NCBI GenBank assembly: GCA_030220185.1
Contig: JASPKZ010001599.1
Location: 134,501-198,500, forward strand
Reading direction: 5' to 3'
DNA length: 64,000 nt
From: Diploptera punctata
Taxonomy: Eukaryota; Arthropoda; Insecta; Blattodea; Blaberidae
Part shown: positions 1 to 11,459 of the stretch, piece after piece
Layout: each line of letters starts with the position of its first letter
How positions within the stretch are numbered: the first letter of the stretch is position 1
The notes under the pieces: model-generated
Databases searched by the model: none
What the model was told of the DNA's origin: nothing
The model's input: only the letters and a program-made list of their open reading frames with translations
Translations under genes and position numbers: made by a program

Positions 1-66
1 GATGCATTATGAAGTCGGAACGGGCAATTGCCTAATCCCTGGTGTGATGATGATGATGATGATAAT
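1..66 (+). mobile_element. RTE-like LINE, extreme 3' end (RTE-E type)
   Basis: Only the 3' end of the element is inside the window. The sequence GGGCAATTGCC followed by TAATCC and a GAT/ATG trinucleotide tail is nearly identical to positions 46073-46130, where it follows an RT C-terminal remnant. The short hairpin GGC-AATT-GCC is the 3'-terminal structure seen in several LINE families here. The rest of the copy, if present, lies upstream of position 1. Confidence 0.75.
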
Positions 67-958
67 TATCTAAAAAACTACTGAAATGGATTTAGTTTTT
101 TTAAAACCCCTGAATTGTTTACTACAAGCGGAAGTTTTCATTCAGAGACTGTTTGAAATATGAAAATTTATTTTCGATAAAGAGTGTTTGTAATACTACA
201 GACAATAGAAAGTATGTAATTACATACAACAAATTTTTCATTATACAAGTGAGAACCCGCCATGATGGGGTGTAACGGCAAGGACATAAAATATACACAT
301 AATGAGCAAGAAACCTCAATAACGGAACAATCCCGTTAATTAGTTGCAAAAGGCGTAAGAGTTGTCGAGCTCCAGTTTAATTACTAAGGATGCACCGTCG
401 GAGCAGGCGTTCGACGACATCGTGCAATTAGTAAAAGTGATTCTACAACGTGTCTTCTGAGTTGTTATAATGAAAATATTCAATTGTGTAATTAAACCTC
501 CTGAAGCAAATTACCTGCTTTATTACTTTTTAATTCAAATATTTTACCACCTAGAGCTTGAGTTACCCAATTTTGGAATTTGACACTCTCTAGTAAAATT
601 ATGACGTCATAAGATCTATTTCGTCTTCACATTGAAATCATTCATACATCTTCAACAGGTCTTCTATCTATTTCTTCTTTTAGGTTGATATTGTATCAGT
701 GCTGGAGATTGTCTATTAGAAATTCTACATATATTAAGAAAATGTAATGATTTAGAATATTGGAGACGTCAGTTATTACCGGAAAGATTTCTAAATTCAA
801 ATCGGGAAAGATTGGCATGCTACGAGTTATTGGTAAATCCAGAAAATTGGATAAACCTCGGTAAATTTCTGAACAAAACGCGGAAAATAAGGACAACACT
901 CATTCATGAATAAATATATATTATCAAAATGCAATAACATTAATTCTTAATAATTGTA
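67..958. other. No recognisable feature
   Basis: AT-rich DNA with only short ORFs on the minus strand (122-349, 696-899) that show no family resemblance. I see no repeat shared with other parts of the window. Confidence 0.5.
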
Positions 959-967
959 TATAAATTA

Positions 968-1126
968 ATTAGTGTATAATGTTATTGTGTTATTATTTAA
1001 TTGTAATATTATTGTGTTTTCTTTATGTAATTGTAATGTTTATGTTTTTTAGTGTATAATGCTATTGTGTTATTATTTAATTGTAATATTAATGTGTTGT
1101 CTTTATGTAATTGTAATGTTATTGAT
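968..1126. repeat. Two-copy tandem repeat of about 78 bp
   Basis: The phrase AGTGTATAATG(t/c)TATTGTG and the roughly 70 bases after it occur twice in direct orientation, starting near 971 and near 1051. The two units differ at a few positions. AT-rich, non-coding. Confidence 0.7.
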
Positions 1127-1267
1127 TTTTTTTGTTTATTTTCTTTACACTAGTAGCAATTATTACTTTAATGTAACGGACTGTCAACAGCACGTACGGC
1201 TTACTGCCCGTGCGACCCATATTTGTAAATAATATTGTAAATATCTTACATTTTGTCTTATAAAGTC

Positions 1268-1268
<1 letters not shown>

Positions 1269-1306
<38 letters not shown>
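1269..1306. repeat. (CTA)n / (TAC)n microsatellite
   Basis: About 12 trinucleotide units. A poly-valine minus-strand ORF here is just the translation of the array. Confidence 0.9.
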
Positions 1307-1376
1307 GAAATTCTAGACACGCATTTTTTGGCATTTTTGTTTATATTATTCAGTTTTATATTTAAAGTTTAAATTA

Positions 1377-1716
1377 TGTGGTGTCGAGGTAACGTGCTGC
1401 CTTGTCACGCAGCTGGCCCGGGTACGATCCCCGATCGGGACAAGTTTCCTGGGTGAGTTTTTTCGTTTTTTTATGATATTTAAGAAAAATATCAGGAAAC
1501 TTTAAGATCCTCGAACATAATCTGGCTTTCATTATCATAATCACATCATTAGATTAAGATTAGGATTAAGGCCTTCCTTGACCCATCATAACCTTCATCA
1601 TCATCGTCAAATATATCATTGGGGCAGCGTAACCCCGCCGTCCAGGTGCTCCAACCCTTAGAAGTGGGTTACAATATGCCAACATGAGGAGAGAATACCA
1701 GAAATGTCAAAATGGT
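1377..1716 (+). mobile_element. SINE1, long 3'-module variant
   Basis: tRNA-derived SINE. The 5' part (gtgtcgaggtaacgtgctgcc, then a degenerate B box GGTACGATCCCC) matches the head of the copies at 27.8, 25.6 and 54.96 kb. The body carries the shared CAGGAAACTTTAAG block. The 3' part (GGGGCAGCGTAACCCCGCC through AGAAGTGGGTTACAA) matches only the 27.8-kb copy, so it is a different 3' module from the one at 13.1, 22.5, 25.3 and 55 kb. Older and more diverged than the 27.8-kb copy. The B box has T-to-A damage, so it is unlikely to be transcribed by RNA polymerase III. Confidence 0.8.
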
Positions 1717-1789
1717 AAACTGTTGGAATTGAATAAAAATATACATATTTAAATAATTAATATTTAATTCATCACGAATCTCATCAATA

Positions 1790-1794
<5 letters not shown>

Positions 1795-1871
<77 letters not shown>
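1795..1871. repeat. (TA)n microsatellite
   Basis: Nearly pure alternating TA for about 75 bp. The poly-Ile/Tyr ORF 1669-1923 on the minus strand is its translation. Confidence 0.95.
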
Positions 1872-1873
<2 letters not shown>

Positions 1874-2045
1874 TTGTACAGGGCGTCTGAGTCATGTAAT
1901 TTTATAGACATCCTGCATAACACAACTAGTGGTGGAGAAAGAATGCCTTTTCATGATTGAAATTCCTACTTCATATGAGGTTGTGCTGAAACATTAATAA
2001 TTAATTATTAATAGGATTACAGATTGACAACGCAATTTAACATAA

Positions 2046-2722
2046 ACCTATGAGAAATGTGGGAAATTTTGAGGAAGTGGCTGAATTCAAATACCTAGGA
2101 ACAATAATCACAAATAGGAATGAGATGCAAAAAGAAATTAAACATAGGCTCAATTCTGGAAATGCGTGCTATTATGCATTGCAGAGACCCTTGATATCCC
2201 AACTCCTTTCAAAATACGTTAAACTGAAAATATATAAAACTATTATTCTACCAGTTATATTATATGGGTGCGAAACATGGACTCTTACTTTAAGGGAGGA
2301 AAGGAGATTACAAGTATTTGAGAATAAAGTACTTAGGAAAATTTTTGGACCAAAGAGAGATGAACAGACAGGTGAATGGAGAAGACTACATAACAATGAA
2401 CTACATGGTCTTTATAGGAAGCCAGATATAATAAGAACAGTTAAGTCTCGTAGACTGCGATGGGCAGGACATGTTGCACGTATGGGGAATGAAAGACTTG
2501 CATGGAAGCTTCTTGTAGGAAAGCCAGAGGGAAAACGCCCAGTTGGTAGACCAAGAATGAGGTGGGAGAATAATATTAACTATGATTTGAGGGAAGTAGA
2601 TTATACAGGGAATGATTGGAAAGTATTAGATCAGGATAGGGATGTATGGACGCGTATGTCCGTGCGGCCATGAACCTACGGGTTCGATAGTGCCAGTGAG
2701 TAAGTAAGTAAGTAAGTAAGAT
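2046..2722 (+). mobile_element. RTE-A LINE, 5'-truncated copy
   Basis: ORF 2050-2673 is the thumb and C-terminal part of an RTE-like reverse transcriptase. It begins at the block EVAEFKYLGTIITNRNEM, runs through ILPVILYGCETWTL and RRLRWAGHVARMG, and reaches the C-terminal GKRPVGRPRMRWENN. A small deletion near 2650 shifts the frame, so the usual ending AAMNLRVR is replaced by TRMSVRP. The element ends with TGCCAGTGAGTAAG followed by TAAG repeats. The catalytic YADD part is missing because of 5' truncation, which is the usual result of incomplete target-primed reverse transcription. No clear target duplication. Non-functional. Confidence 0.92.
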
Positions 2723-3207
2723 GCCGATAACTCGTTAAAGTCACATGAATAATTTACCAAAACCTGTTTTTATCTACGAAAACCACGCAATACTGACTGG
2801 ATATCTTCGATGGCTATTCGGTTGCCTAACCATGAACTAAACGGCTCGACTCAAAGGCCGTGTACACCCTTTCATTCTACGAATAAATCTCACATTTGCA
2901 TCTTATAATATTTTTTCACTCATTATTAAATAATCAACAACTCACTCCCATACAACAGCACTGACAATGCCATTATTTAATAAAAATTTATTTTCGTTTC
3001 TCTTCCTGATTTATTATGTAATGTTCTGTTAATTGTGCCACATAGGCCTACACATTAGAATTTATTTTTTATTCCATTTTAAATATAATTATATATTCTA
3101 CAAGTCAAGTTACAACCTAGATAATTAAAATAGGATACTTATTCTAAGGGATAAATATCCACTGCTATTTCTGAACTGAATAATTTATTAAAATTATTAT
3201 ATTAGAT
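2723..3207. other. No recognisable feature
   Basis: AT-rich sequence between two LINE fragments, without ORFs or repeats that I recognise. Confidence 0.5.
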
Positions 3208-3910
3208 TAAATTTATTTAGCCTGGTGGAGTTAAGGCCATGTGGCCTTCTCTTCCACTCACCAGGACAAACATATATTACATCAGAATATAACAATCTTA
3301 ATTAACTCTAATATTAAACACTAAGTAAAAATTTGATCAAAAGATAATATCTAATATATTACGATCTATAATACAACCAGTTAATGTTAGTTAAAATTAA
3401 GACTAAAACTAATAATAAAATGTATACAAGCAAGACATATTAAATTGTCCCTGTCTAGTGTATATAAAAAAAAGGAAAATAATGAGATATAGGAAACTAA
3501 TTTTACGATTATACAATATTTAAAACAAAACAAATAAAAATATTTGTTATTCTTAATATTATTTTCATAAATAATTAAATATATTAATATTGCTAAAAGA
3601 ATATTATCAGTGAGGTGTATAAGTTAGTTTGTTATTAAATAATTCTTTAGTTTGTTTTTGAAGGATGTTATAGTTTGACAGTCTCTGACATAGGACGGAA
3701 GGGAATTCCATGTTTTGGTAAGTGACACCGTAAAAGATAATGAATAATATACAGTGTGATGAGGCGGGATATAAAGGACAATGTGCTGATGGAATCGAGT
3801 GTCAATATTATGTGTGTCGGATAGTCTGATGAAGCGGCGTGATAAATAATACGTCGCGTGGTCTTTTAAAATTTATTGCGCGTTGTAGGCGATATTGAAA
3901 TATATTATAC
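3208..3910 (-). mobile_element. Jockey/CR1-like LINE, 3' end with hairpin tail
   Basis: Read on the minus strand, 3905-3615 encodes a C-terminal block in two broken frames (YSLSFTVSLTK, then TWNSLPSYVRDCQTITSFK). The pattern WNSLP...FK..LK.YL is typical of the C-terminus of Jockey/CR1-clade RT proteins. A roughly 400-bp AT-rich 3' UTR follows, then a strong nested hairpin (CTGGTGAGTGG...AAGGCC-acat-GGCCTT...CCACCAGG) and an (AAAT)-type tail. The same 3' hairpin occurs at 23.27, 48.97 and 56.84 kb. Confidence 0.8.
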
Positions 3911-3946
3911 ATGACAAGAACTTTACATTAACATAAAAGTATTTCC

Positions 3947-4519
3947 ATTATGGATAAAATTGAAGGTATAGGCAAAGAGAACATAATGCATAGAATCCAA
4001 TTGAGTAGCAAAATAATATCGTCGTAAAATTCCATATTGTGGGATAAGCACTTTTGGAAAGACACAAAAAATATATTGGTAAAACATTGGTGGAACGTGT
4101 TGCAATGTATGGAAGTGAGATTTGAACAATCAATAAGTACTATAAGAATAGACTAATATCTCTAGAAATGGATTATTTACGCAGAAGTTCCAGAAAGTCA
4201 ACATTAGGACATGTCACAAATAAGGAAATTAGAAACATAATGGAAGCAGAAGAAAGCATAATTGACAGAATTGAGGAGAAGGAATTAAAATGTTTAGGAC
4301 ATATTTTAAGAATGGAAGAGGAGCGTTGGCCGAAGCAACTATATGAATGGCACCGACCAGAAAGAAGAAAAGAAGGAGACCAAAGTTAACATGGAAGGAA
4401 AACATGAGGATAGCAATACAAGCAAGAGGGCTAAGCACTGAAGATGCACAAATCGTGGGATTTGGAGGTTTGGCACCGGAAGACGGCAACAGCTGTAAAA
4501 AACCCGAAGATAGATAGAG
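3947..4519 (+). mobile_element. RTE-B LINE, 5'-truncated, with 14-bp target duplication
   Basis: Flanked by the direct repeat ATAAAAGTATTTCC at 3933-3946 and 4520-4533, which fixes both ends. The interior encodes RT thumb remnants in several frames: GKENIMHRIQLSSKII, then YKNRLISLEMDYLRRSSRKS, IEEKELKCLGHILRMEEERW and PKQLYEWHRPERRK. Several stops and frameshifts are present. The 3' end reads GACGGCAACAGCTGTAAAAA then a short GATA tail. A sister copy is at 29.6 kb. Confidence 0.88.
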
Positions 4520-4533
4520 ATAAAAGTATTTCC

Positions 4534-5340
4534 CTGAGATCGTATTCACAAAATTTCAACTCTGCGATATGATTGAAGTGAGTGTAAAAAGTGTGGTTAA
4601 ACTTTTTTTTCGTATTACAAGTCCAAATTATTGACAATCTATAAACGTGATTGGCATAAAGTATAGTTTTCAATTATGTTTCATGGTAAATTTAACTATT
4701 ATAATTAAATTACTATGCTATATGAGTCATGAAAATAAACAAATATTAAATGTCTAGACATTTTTCTACGAGTACGATATGTATGAACACAACCCTCACC
4801 ATCCCTTATGTAAATATTCCACAAAGTGTATAGTATCAATTGAAGCAGTGTAACCAATGCAGTTGAGCAGAATACACAGTATAGTTAAATGGCTCCGAAA
4901 ATAAAAGGAAAAAGCGAAAGAAGCACCTACAATTGTCAGTACAGTCGTGCAGAGTACACACAACAGTCAAATGGCTTCGAAAAGATATAAACAACAGACG
5001 AAGAACCTAATATTATTATTTGGTTTCATAATAAATACAAATCAGTATCAGCAATATCCCAATTAATTCCATAGTTTGTAAATTCTTAACATAGGAACCT
5101 TGAATAAAGGCTCCAAGAAAGTTCATTATTTGAAACAATGTTTTTGTTAAGATATAAACTCCAAAATTAAATTACGTGAACGATTCTACTGGATCTTGAC
5201 TATCTAGTTATTAAAAACGAATTTTTAATCGGGCAACAGTGCATATATTTTCATAACAATAGGTATTATTGCAGGCAATGGCCAATGTAGAAAGAATTGT
5301 TCTCATGTGTTACAGAAGTCTGTTATCGATGTTCCTATGT
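4534..5340. other. No recognisable feature
   Basis: AT-rich. Two related short blocks occur near 4840-4900 and 4930-4990 (gcagagtacacaacag...aatggcttcgaaaa), suggesting a weak local duplication. No gene recognised. Confidence 0.45.
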
Positions 5341-5342
5341 TT

Positions 5343-6880
5343 TTACACTGTGATAGGTGATATCAGTCGCAGTGCGACCCACATAGCTTGCACTTGCACT
5401 CTTCTTCCAGGGTTATGGAGCTTCCCTGTTGTGCATATCCTTTGGTGGAAACATGGACCGCGACCCTTGTCACGGTGTGTCTGAGGTCGTATCTGGCTGC
5501 TGTCCATTCCCTGTAGATCATAGCACGTTGCGTAGAACGCAGGCCATATCTGTTCTCTCTTCTCTTTGGGTTCCCTCAGTAGTTCTTTGTAGGCATCTGT
5601 TGCCGACACGAGAAGGGTCTGGTGGAGCTCATCTGTGAAGAAGGGTTCCTTTGTCAGTATGTATGTTAGGCGTAAAGGCGTGTATTTTCAATCGCTTAGC
5701 GCTGTCTTTAGAAAGTGTGTTTTGACTTTGTCTATTTCCTCTAGGTTTGCCCTATTTAGGTTCTTCCAAATCGCTTCTAGTCCAGAGGTCATGATTGGTG
5801 CGATTTTTAAGCAGAAGATGGTCCTTGCTGTCTCCAGGGAAAGTTTTCAGGTTTCTGTTACTGTTCGTTGTTGTTCTGGCCGCTAAGGCGCGTTCATTGA
5901 TGTGCTTATCGAATATGTAACCTCGGCTCTGCAGTATGATCCCCAGATATTTGAACTGGTTTACATTTTGCAGTGGGCATCGCTTATGCCGAATGCAGTC
6001 ATTCGCTGCGAGTCTTCTTCCTTTCTTGAAGATCCTTTTTACTGTTTTCTTCTCATTTATTTCGAGGTCGTTCTTTTCGGCCCATGCTACGAGTTTGTCG
6101 AACGCTGGGTGAGCTTTTTCGAAGTCTTGGGATGTAATCACCATGTCATCAGCGTATGCCAAGATTTGGACGTTTTCTGTTTCTATCTATGCGGTATTTT
6201 TCTTGTTGCTTTTATGAAAAGTAGGGGGCTCAACGGGTCACCTTGGAGTACGCCGTTTGCCTGATCTATCTGCTCTGTTTTTGAAACTTCGTCGTGTATC
6301 TGCACTTTGTTTCTGGAGAAGATATTCTAGTTACTTGGTTTCTCCCTGCTGCTTCTTCTATTCTTCTTATTATCAGCTGCCTGTTTAAGAGGTCGAAAGC
6401 CTTCTTGTAATCTATGAGTCCGGCATGTAGTTTTCCTCTCGGTTGTTCTAAGGCTGTTTCGATGCTCTCTTGTAGGCATTTAATTGCTTGTGTCGTCGGT
6501 TTCCCTTTTTTGAACCCGAACTGTTGTTCCTCTATGACGTGGGCTGTCATCGCTCTTAATCTCTCTGTGAGAATTCTGGTCATTACGTTTAGTGTTGTGC
6601 ACTCTAGAACTATTCCTCTGTGTGCGTTTGGGTCCTTCGTATCTCCTTTGGCTTTGTACAGCACATTCAGCGTTGCTATTCTCCACTTGTCCGGAATGGT
6701 GCCTTGCCTTAGGCATTCGTTGAATAGCTCTGTCCAGGTGACTGCGAGAGCATACTCTGTTTCTTTGAGGTGTTCGAAGGCAATTTCGTCCGGTCCGCAG
6801 GCTTTTTTGTTTTTCGAAGTTAAAATGTGTCTTCTTACTTCCTCTCTGGTGAAGAGGCTGGATTTCTCCACTTCTTCGTG
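5343..6880 (-). mobile_element. Non-LTR retrotransposon RT, frameshifted pseudogene with zinc-knuckle-like C-terminus
   Basis: Minus-strand pieces 6871-6266, 6162-5752 and 5609-5343 form one broken RT. The order is a fingers region (KACGPDEIAFEHLKETE, IPDKWRIATLNVLYKAKGD), palm motif A (GLIDYKKAFDLL), motif B in another frame near 6250-6210 (GVLQGDPLSPLLF), motif C (AYADDMVI) and a thumb block (NVNQFKYLGIILQSRG). Near 5440-5390, a neighbouring frame reads ECKCKLCGSHC, a possible C-terminal zinc knuckle. At least two frameshifts separate the motifs. GC content is higher than the surroundings, which suggests a distinct origin. No hairpin/microsatellite tail was seen. The clade is not certain. 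Confidence 0.82.
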
Positions 6881-6924
6881 TGGTTTCTGGACGTGTTTCT
6901 TTGGGCTGCATATATTTTTATGAC

Positions 6925-7596
6925 ATGTAAGTACGGATCAAGTTTATTCCATTATCCATGGAACTCGTTTAAGTACCTATGTATGTTTTGCCCTCTTAAT
7001 AAATGAGGACTTCCCCTGAATAGTTGTATGGAACAAAAAAGTGAAATTTAGGGAAATGAGAAAAAAACCTATAATCGCACTAAAATTTTATTTTTCTCTA
7101 ATAAAAAACCGCATACTATAATTCATAGATTGCACAGTTTATACGTACAAATTTTGAAACAATTATTTCAATTGAAAATTTAGAAAAAAGAAGATTATAA
7201 TTCATTAACATGAAATAATGCAGTACGGAACAGGCAAATGTTTTATTTCTTGTTAAAACAATACATTTTATCAAGGGATAACGTTATATGGGACTGTCAT
7301 TACACTTGGAAACAACATTATGGGTTTTTACATTACATATCTTCACTGCATGGAAGAGTTACATAGTAAGAACTATTCAGATGGCAGAAATGCACAGAGA
7401 CAAGAAGATCGTTCTTTTCCCCCCGCAGTGATGGGATGAATGCTTTTGTACAATGGTTCTATTGATTCTACAAAATGAGGGATTCTGCTGTTTAGTATGA
7501 AATTTCATAGAGCGCAATGACCCCAAGCCAGAATTGTGTTAGGACTACCTCTGGTTCTAATAGTGAATGGTTCAACACTGTTGCATTTTATCCATT
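6925..7596. other. No recognisable feature
   Basis: AT-rich, with no long ORF and no recognised repeat. The 13-bp target site of the next element starts at 7597. Confidence 0.5.
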
Positions 7597-7609
7597 AAAT
7601 TGTGCTATT

Positions 7610-8187
7610 AAACATAGGCTCGATTCTGGAAATGCGTGCTATTATTCATTGCAGAGACTTTTGATGTCCCAACTCCTTTCAAAAACCGTTAAGCTGAAAA
7701 TATATAAAACTGTTATTCTACCAGTTATATTATATGGGCGCGAAACACGGACTCTTCTTTAAGGGAGGAAATGAGATTACGAGTATTTGAGAATAAAGTT
7801 CTTAGGAAAATTTTTGGACCAAAAAGAGATGAGCAAACAGGTGAATGGAGAAGACTACATAACAATGAACTACATGGTCTTTATAGGAAGCCAGATATAA
7901 TAAGAACAGTTAAGTCTCGTAGACTGTGATGGGCAGGACATGTTGCGCGTATGGGGAATGAAAGACGTGCATGGAAACTTCTTGTAGGAAAGCCAGAAGG
8001 AAAACGCCCAGTTGGTAGACCAAGAATGAGGTGGGAGAACAACATTAACTATGATTTGAGGGAAGTAGATTATACAGGGAATGATTGGAAAGCATTAGCT
8101 CAAGATAGGGATGTATGGAGAGCTTATGTCCGCGCGGCCATGAACCTATGGGTTCGATAGTGCCAGTGAGAAAGTAAGTAAGTAAGT
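7610..8187 (+). mobile_element. RTE-A LINE, 5'-truncated, 13-bp target duplication
   Basis: Flanked by AAATTGTGCTATT at 7597-7609 and 8188-8200. It encodes only the RT thumb and C-terminus (HRLDSGNACYYSLQRLL to GRPRMRWENNINYDLRE), followed by GTAAG repeats. It is broken by a 1-bp deletion near 7755 and by a CGA-to-TGA change at 7926-7928 (RRL-stop), the kind expected from CpG deamination. The last frame, 7951-8160, reads through to the C-terminus. Confidence 0.93.
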
Positions 8188-8461
8188 AAATTGTGCTATT
8201 TTTAGTTTGTGATCTCGTTTCAGGTTTTTCCTAGCCAGGATATATCCTTAAACTCTTCTTTACTCATTTCTATAACATGACATTTTCTACTTATTTCTAG
8301 TATCAACAGGTTCATTACTTACGTTCATTACTTTTGCTCTTCGATTTTATTTTTCAATCGAAGCGAAGTCTCGGTCAGAAGGCAGAAATCTGTAACCGGA
8401 ACATATAAATGTATTATATTAAAATATAGGAATTCCTTCTGATAATAAAAATATATTTATA

Positions 8462-8605
8462 CATTATCAATAAAACTCAAAATCACCAAACCAAAATATC
8501 AAAATAGTCAAAATATAAAAATAGTTCTGAGAATGAAGCCATGCAATCTAAACGCGTTGATTGTTTTCATATTTCGTTTTGGTGATTTGGGTTTTATTGA
8601 TAATG
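8462..8605. repeat. Small palindromic MITE-like element
   Basis: Inverted repeats of about 37 bp, CATTATCAATAAAACTC... on the left and ...GGGTTTTATTGATAATG on the right, enclose about 70 bp. The outer 11 bases are perfect and the inner ones imperfect. No coding capacity. Seen once in this window. Confidence 0.6.
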
Positions 8606-8742
8606 TCTATTAAAAATGTGTGTTCAACTTAAGTAATAATATCATCACAAACAAAATATTGACACAAATAATTATGTCTCCAATTGTATTTTGTCCGAAA
8701 CAACAATTAGACCAGAAACTAAACTTCACTTGCCTCCTTACG

Positions 8743-8985
8743 AACTTACTCACTCACTGGCACTATCGAACCCGTAGGTTCATGGCCGCACAGACATAAG
8801 CTTTCCATACATCCCTATCCTGAGCTAATGCTTTCCAATCATTCCATGTATAATCTACTTCCCTCAAATCATAGTTACTGCTGTTCTCCCACCTCATTCT
8901 TGGTCTACCAACTGGGCGCTTTCCCTCTGGCTTTCCTACAAGAAGCTTCCGTGCACGTCTTTCATTCCCCATACGCGCAACATGA
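8743..8985 (-). mobile_element. RTE-A LINE, short 3' fragment
   Basis: The minus ORF 8972-8763 encodes only the last 69 residues of the RTE-A RT (MGNERRARKLLVGKPEGKRP onward), followed by CCAGTGAGTGAGTAAG. The 5' break at about 8983 falls straight into the Jockey/CR1-like remnant that follows. Confidence 0.9.
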
Positions 8986-10350
8986 GTGATGTGATGTCCT
9001 ATGTTGCGGTATATTAAGCAAGAGACTATGTTGTGATCTTGTGTTTAAGTTATGGTTTGAGGATAGATACTGGAAACGAGATGATAAATAATTGGGAATC
9101 GAGGTACGTAGGATCTTAAATAAGAGAACTAGACAGCGTAATTTTCTTATCTCTTTATGATGTAGCCATGACAATTGATGGAAAAATGGAGGAATGTGGT
9201 CGTATTTTCGGACATTTGATATGAATCTCATACACATAGTTTGGTCACACTTCAGTTTGTCTGACAATCCGTCACGTATGTCACTTAGTAGAATGTCACA
9301 ATAGTCAAAATGCGGCATCACTAAGCTTTGGATTATTTTTTAAGAGCTGTAGGAAGAGCGTTCTTGAGACGCTTTAGAAAATGCATTATGGAGAAGATCT
9401 TTTTAGATATTTGTTTTATTTGGATATTCAAATTTAGATTAGAATCTAAGTAAAGTCCAATTTTTTTAACGACGCGACGTCAGCATAAGGAATTTGTTCG
9501 TTATCTAACATGATAGCCGGCATGTTGCTATTGTTTATAGAGTTTAATAGTCTTGGATGTCCGATAATTATTGCTTGCGTTTTGTTTACTATTAGTTTCA
9601 GCCCGAATTGTCTGGACCATAAGGATATATGTCTGAGTCAGTGTTTACTTTGTCAACGCATTCGTGTAAGTCGTCGGCGTAAAGATTATACTTGCAGTTT
9701 TGTAGTTTCTTGGTCACGTCATTAAATATAAATGAAGAAGAGAAGAGGTTCGAGAACCCCGCCTTGAGGTACTCCTTTTCCCACCAAGCGCCAGGAAGAA
9801 ATGCGATTAGTAACAGAAAACTGATTGCTGACGATCAGTGAGATAAGAACTAAACTAATCAATGCAGTTTTCTGACAGATATAGTACCTTTAGCTAGCAT
9901 TAAATCTATATCTACTGTGTCAAATGCTTTACTGTAGTCGAGTAGGACTATTGCAGTGAGTTTGCTTTTGTCCATTGAGTCTCTTATGTCCTCTACAATG
10001 TAATGCGGTGCTTGTATGATGTCCCGTTCTAAACCCAGACTGATGTTCATCAAGTGTGGCGAGGTAATCTGTTATCTGTGAGTGTATTGTGTGTTCCACT
10101 GCTTTAGACAAACAGTGAAGAATACTAATCGGTCTACGAACATCGAGTGTTGTGGGAGTGTTTTATTTCGGTGTTGAACGAACTAGAGTCATTTTCCAGA
10201 ATCTGGGATAAGTCCCGGTCATTATAGAGGCATTAACAATGTGGGTTATTGTCGGGAAAATGCCTTTTTTTTATAGGAGGGTTATTGTTATATTGTCTAA
10301 TCCTTCTGCTTTACGTTTAATACGTAATAATGCTATTTTGACGTCATCAG
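8986..10350 (-). mobile_element. Jockey/CR1-like RT pseudogene
   Basis: Minus-strand reading gives an RT broken by many stops: DNITITLL and ASIMTGTYPRFWKM near 10330-10190; LDEHQSGFRTGHHTSTAL; LLDYSKAFDTVDIDL (palm A) near 9960-9900; VPQGGVLEPLLFF (motif B) near 9765; LYADDL (motif C) near 9690-9670; then MMPHFDYCDILLSDI and YDHIPPFFHQLSWL in ORF 9321-8962. This order is that of Jockey/CR1-clade RTs. Both ends are truncated, it is heavily mutated, and it is clearly dead. Distinct in sequence from the 3208-3910 fragment, which covers a later part of the protein. Confidence 0.85.
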
Positions 10351-10441
10351 GTGAGATGTAGGAGATAAAGAATTATCATTATGTATATTCCAAAATTGTA
10401 AGTTTCTATAAACATAATAAATGCTTATAATATAAACAGAG

Positions 10442-10758
10442 GGAAAATAAGGGAAATTATGGGGGTACAAGAGGAGCCGGACATCATAGACATCATAGAA
10501 AAGAAAAGATTGCAGTTGTATGATCATGTCAAACGAATGCCAGAGCAAAGATTGCCAAAAATTGTTATGGAATGGATCCCAATGGAAAGGAGGAAGAGAG
10601 GAAGACCGAAGAAAACTTGGATAGAAGGGGTACAAGCAGCTATGAATATCAGAGGAATGGAGGAAGATCAATGGATGGATAGAGAGGAATGGCGTTTGGT
10701 TTCCGGAAGACGGCGGCAGCTGCCATGATACCGGATGATGATGATGATGATGATGATG
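10442..10758 (+). mobile_element. RTE-C LINE, 3' fragment, 12-bp target duplication
   Basis: The direct repeat ATATAAACAGAG at 10430-10441 and 10759-10770 bounds the copy. The ORF carries IREIMGVQEEPDIIDIIEKK, MPEQRLPKIVMEWIPMERRK and RKRGRPKKTWIEGV, an RTE-type RT C-terminus. The 3' end has the palindrome GGCAGCTGCC, a CCGGATG step and an ATG array. A sister copy lies on the minus strand at 50962-51312. Confidence 0.9.
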
Positions 10759-10770
10759 ATATAAACAGAG

Positions 10771-11447
10771 CACTATGCAATAAAGTAGGCCTTACTGGAC
10801 TAGTGGATACCATGCTGGTCTCTGGTTCCAAGGTATGTGAGTTCAAACTGGGCCAAGGTCGGTGGAAGTTTCAAGGCTTAAAAATCATGTGTATCCGTTC
10901 CTTTAGAATGGAAATCAATCGGTAGGCCGAGTATCGTAGATTTACGGTAAGTAGAAGAGCCTCAACCATGAGAAGAGGCATCTCAGCAATCTTTATTTTG
11001 TTTTTATCTCTCACATTTGAATTGCGATGATAATGAGTGCAATGACCTTAGCTGTTAAAGTGTGATTTAAATAAAATAATAACATAATAATATTATATTT
11101 TGTAACATGAGCTTTAGAATGTATAATACTCATTTTCGTCGTAAAAGTGGGGTAACTGCTGACACCACCGCAAGCCACTGCATTCGTTTATATCGATGAA
11201 TTTCTTTCTTCTTTTTTTGTAAATGTTTTATGAAAGAAGTAGAAATATTCGTCCTATTTTCGCGGTCCAGTGTTGAAGTCAAGTAAATGCTATGCAATGT
11301 ACTTCCAGGAATGCCGGTTTTCAAATTAAAATTCTCTACCTAAAGTTCAGCTGTACAGTTTCTACCTATCCATATAGTGTTCAATACAACTTTATTTCGT
11401 AAAAAATGTCCCTTTGTGAAAAGTAGTTTTTACATTACTCGGGGGAG
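10771..11447. other. No recognisable feature
   Basis: Unique-looking sequence between two target-duplication-bounded LINE copies. No family recognised. Confidence 0.5.
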
Positions 11448-11459
11448 TCCTCAAATACT

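Noticed and set aside
5269..6264. Several plus-strand ORFs opposite the LINE
   Set aside because: They are antisense shadows of the minus-strand RT, whose motifs A, B and C are clear.
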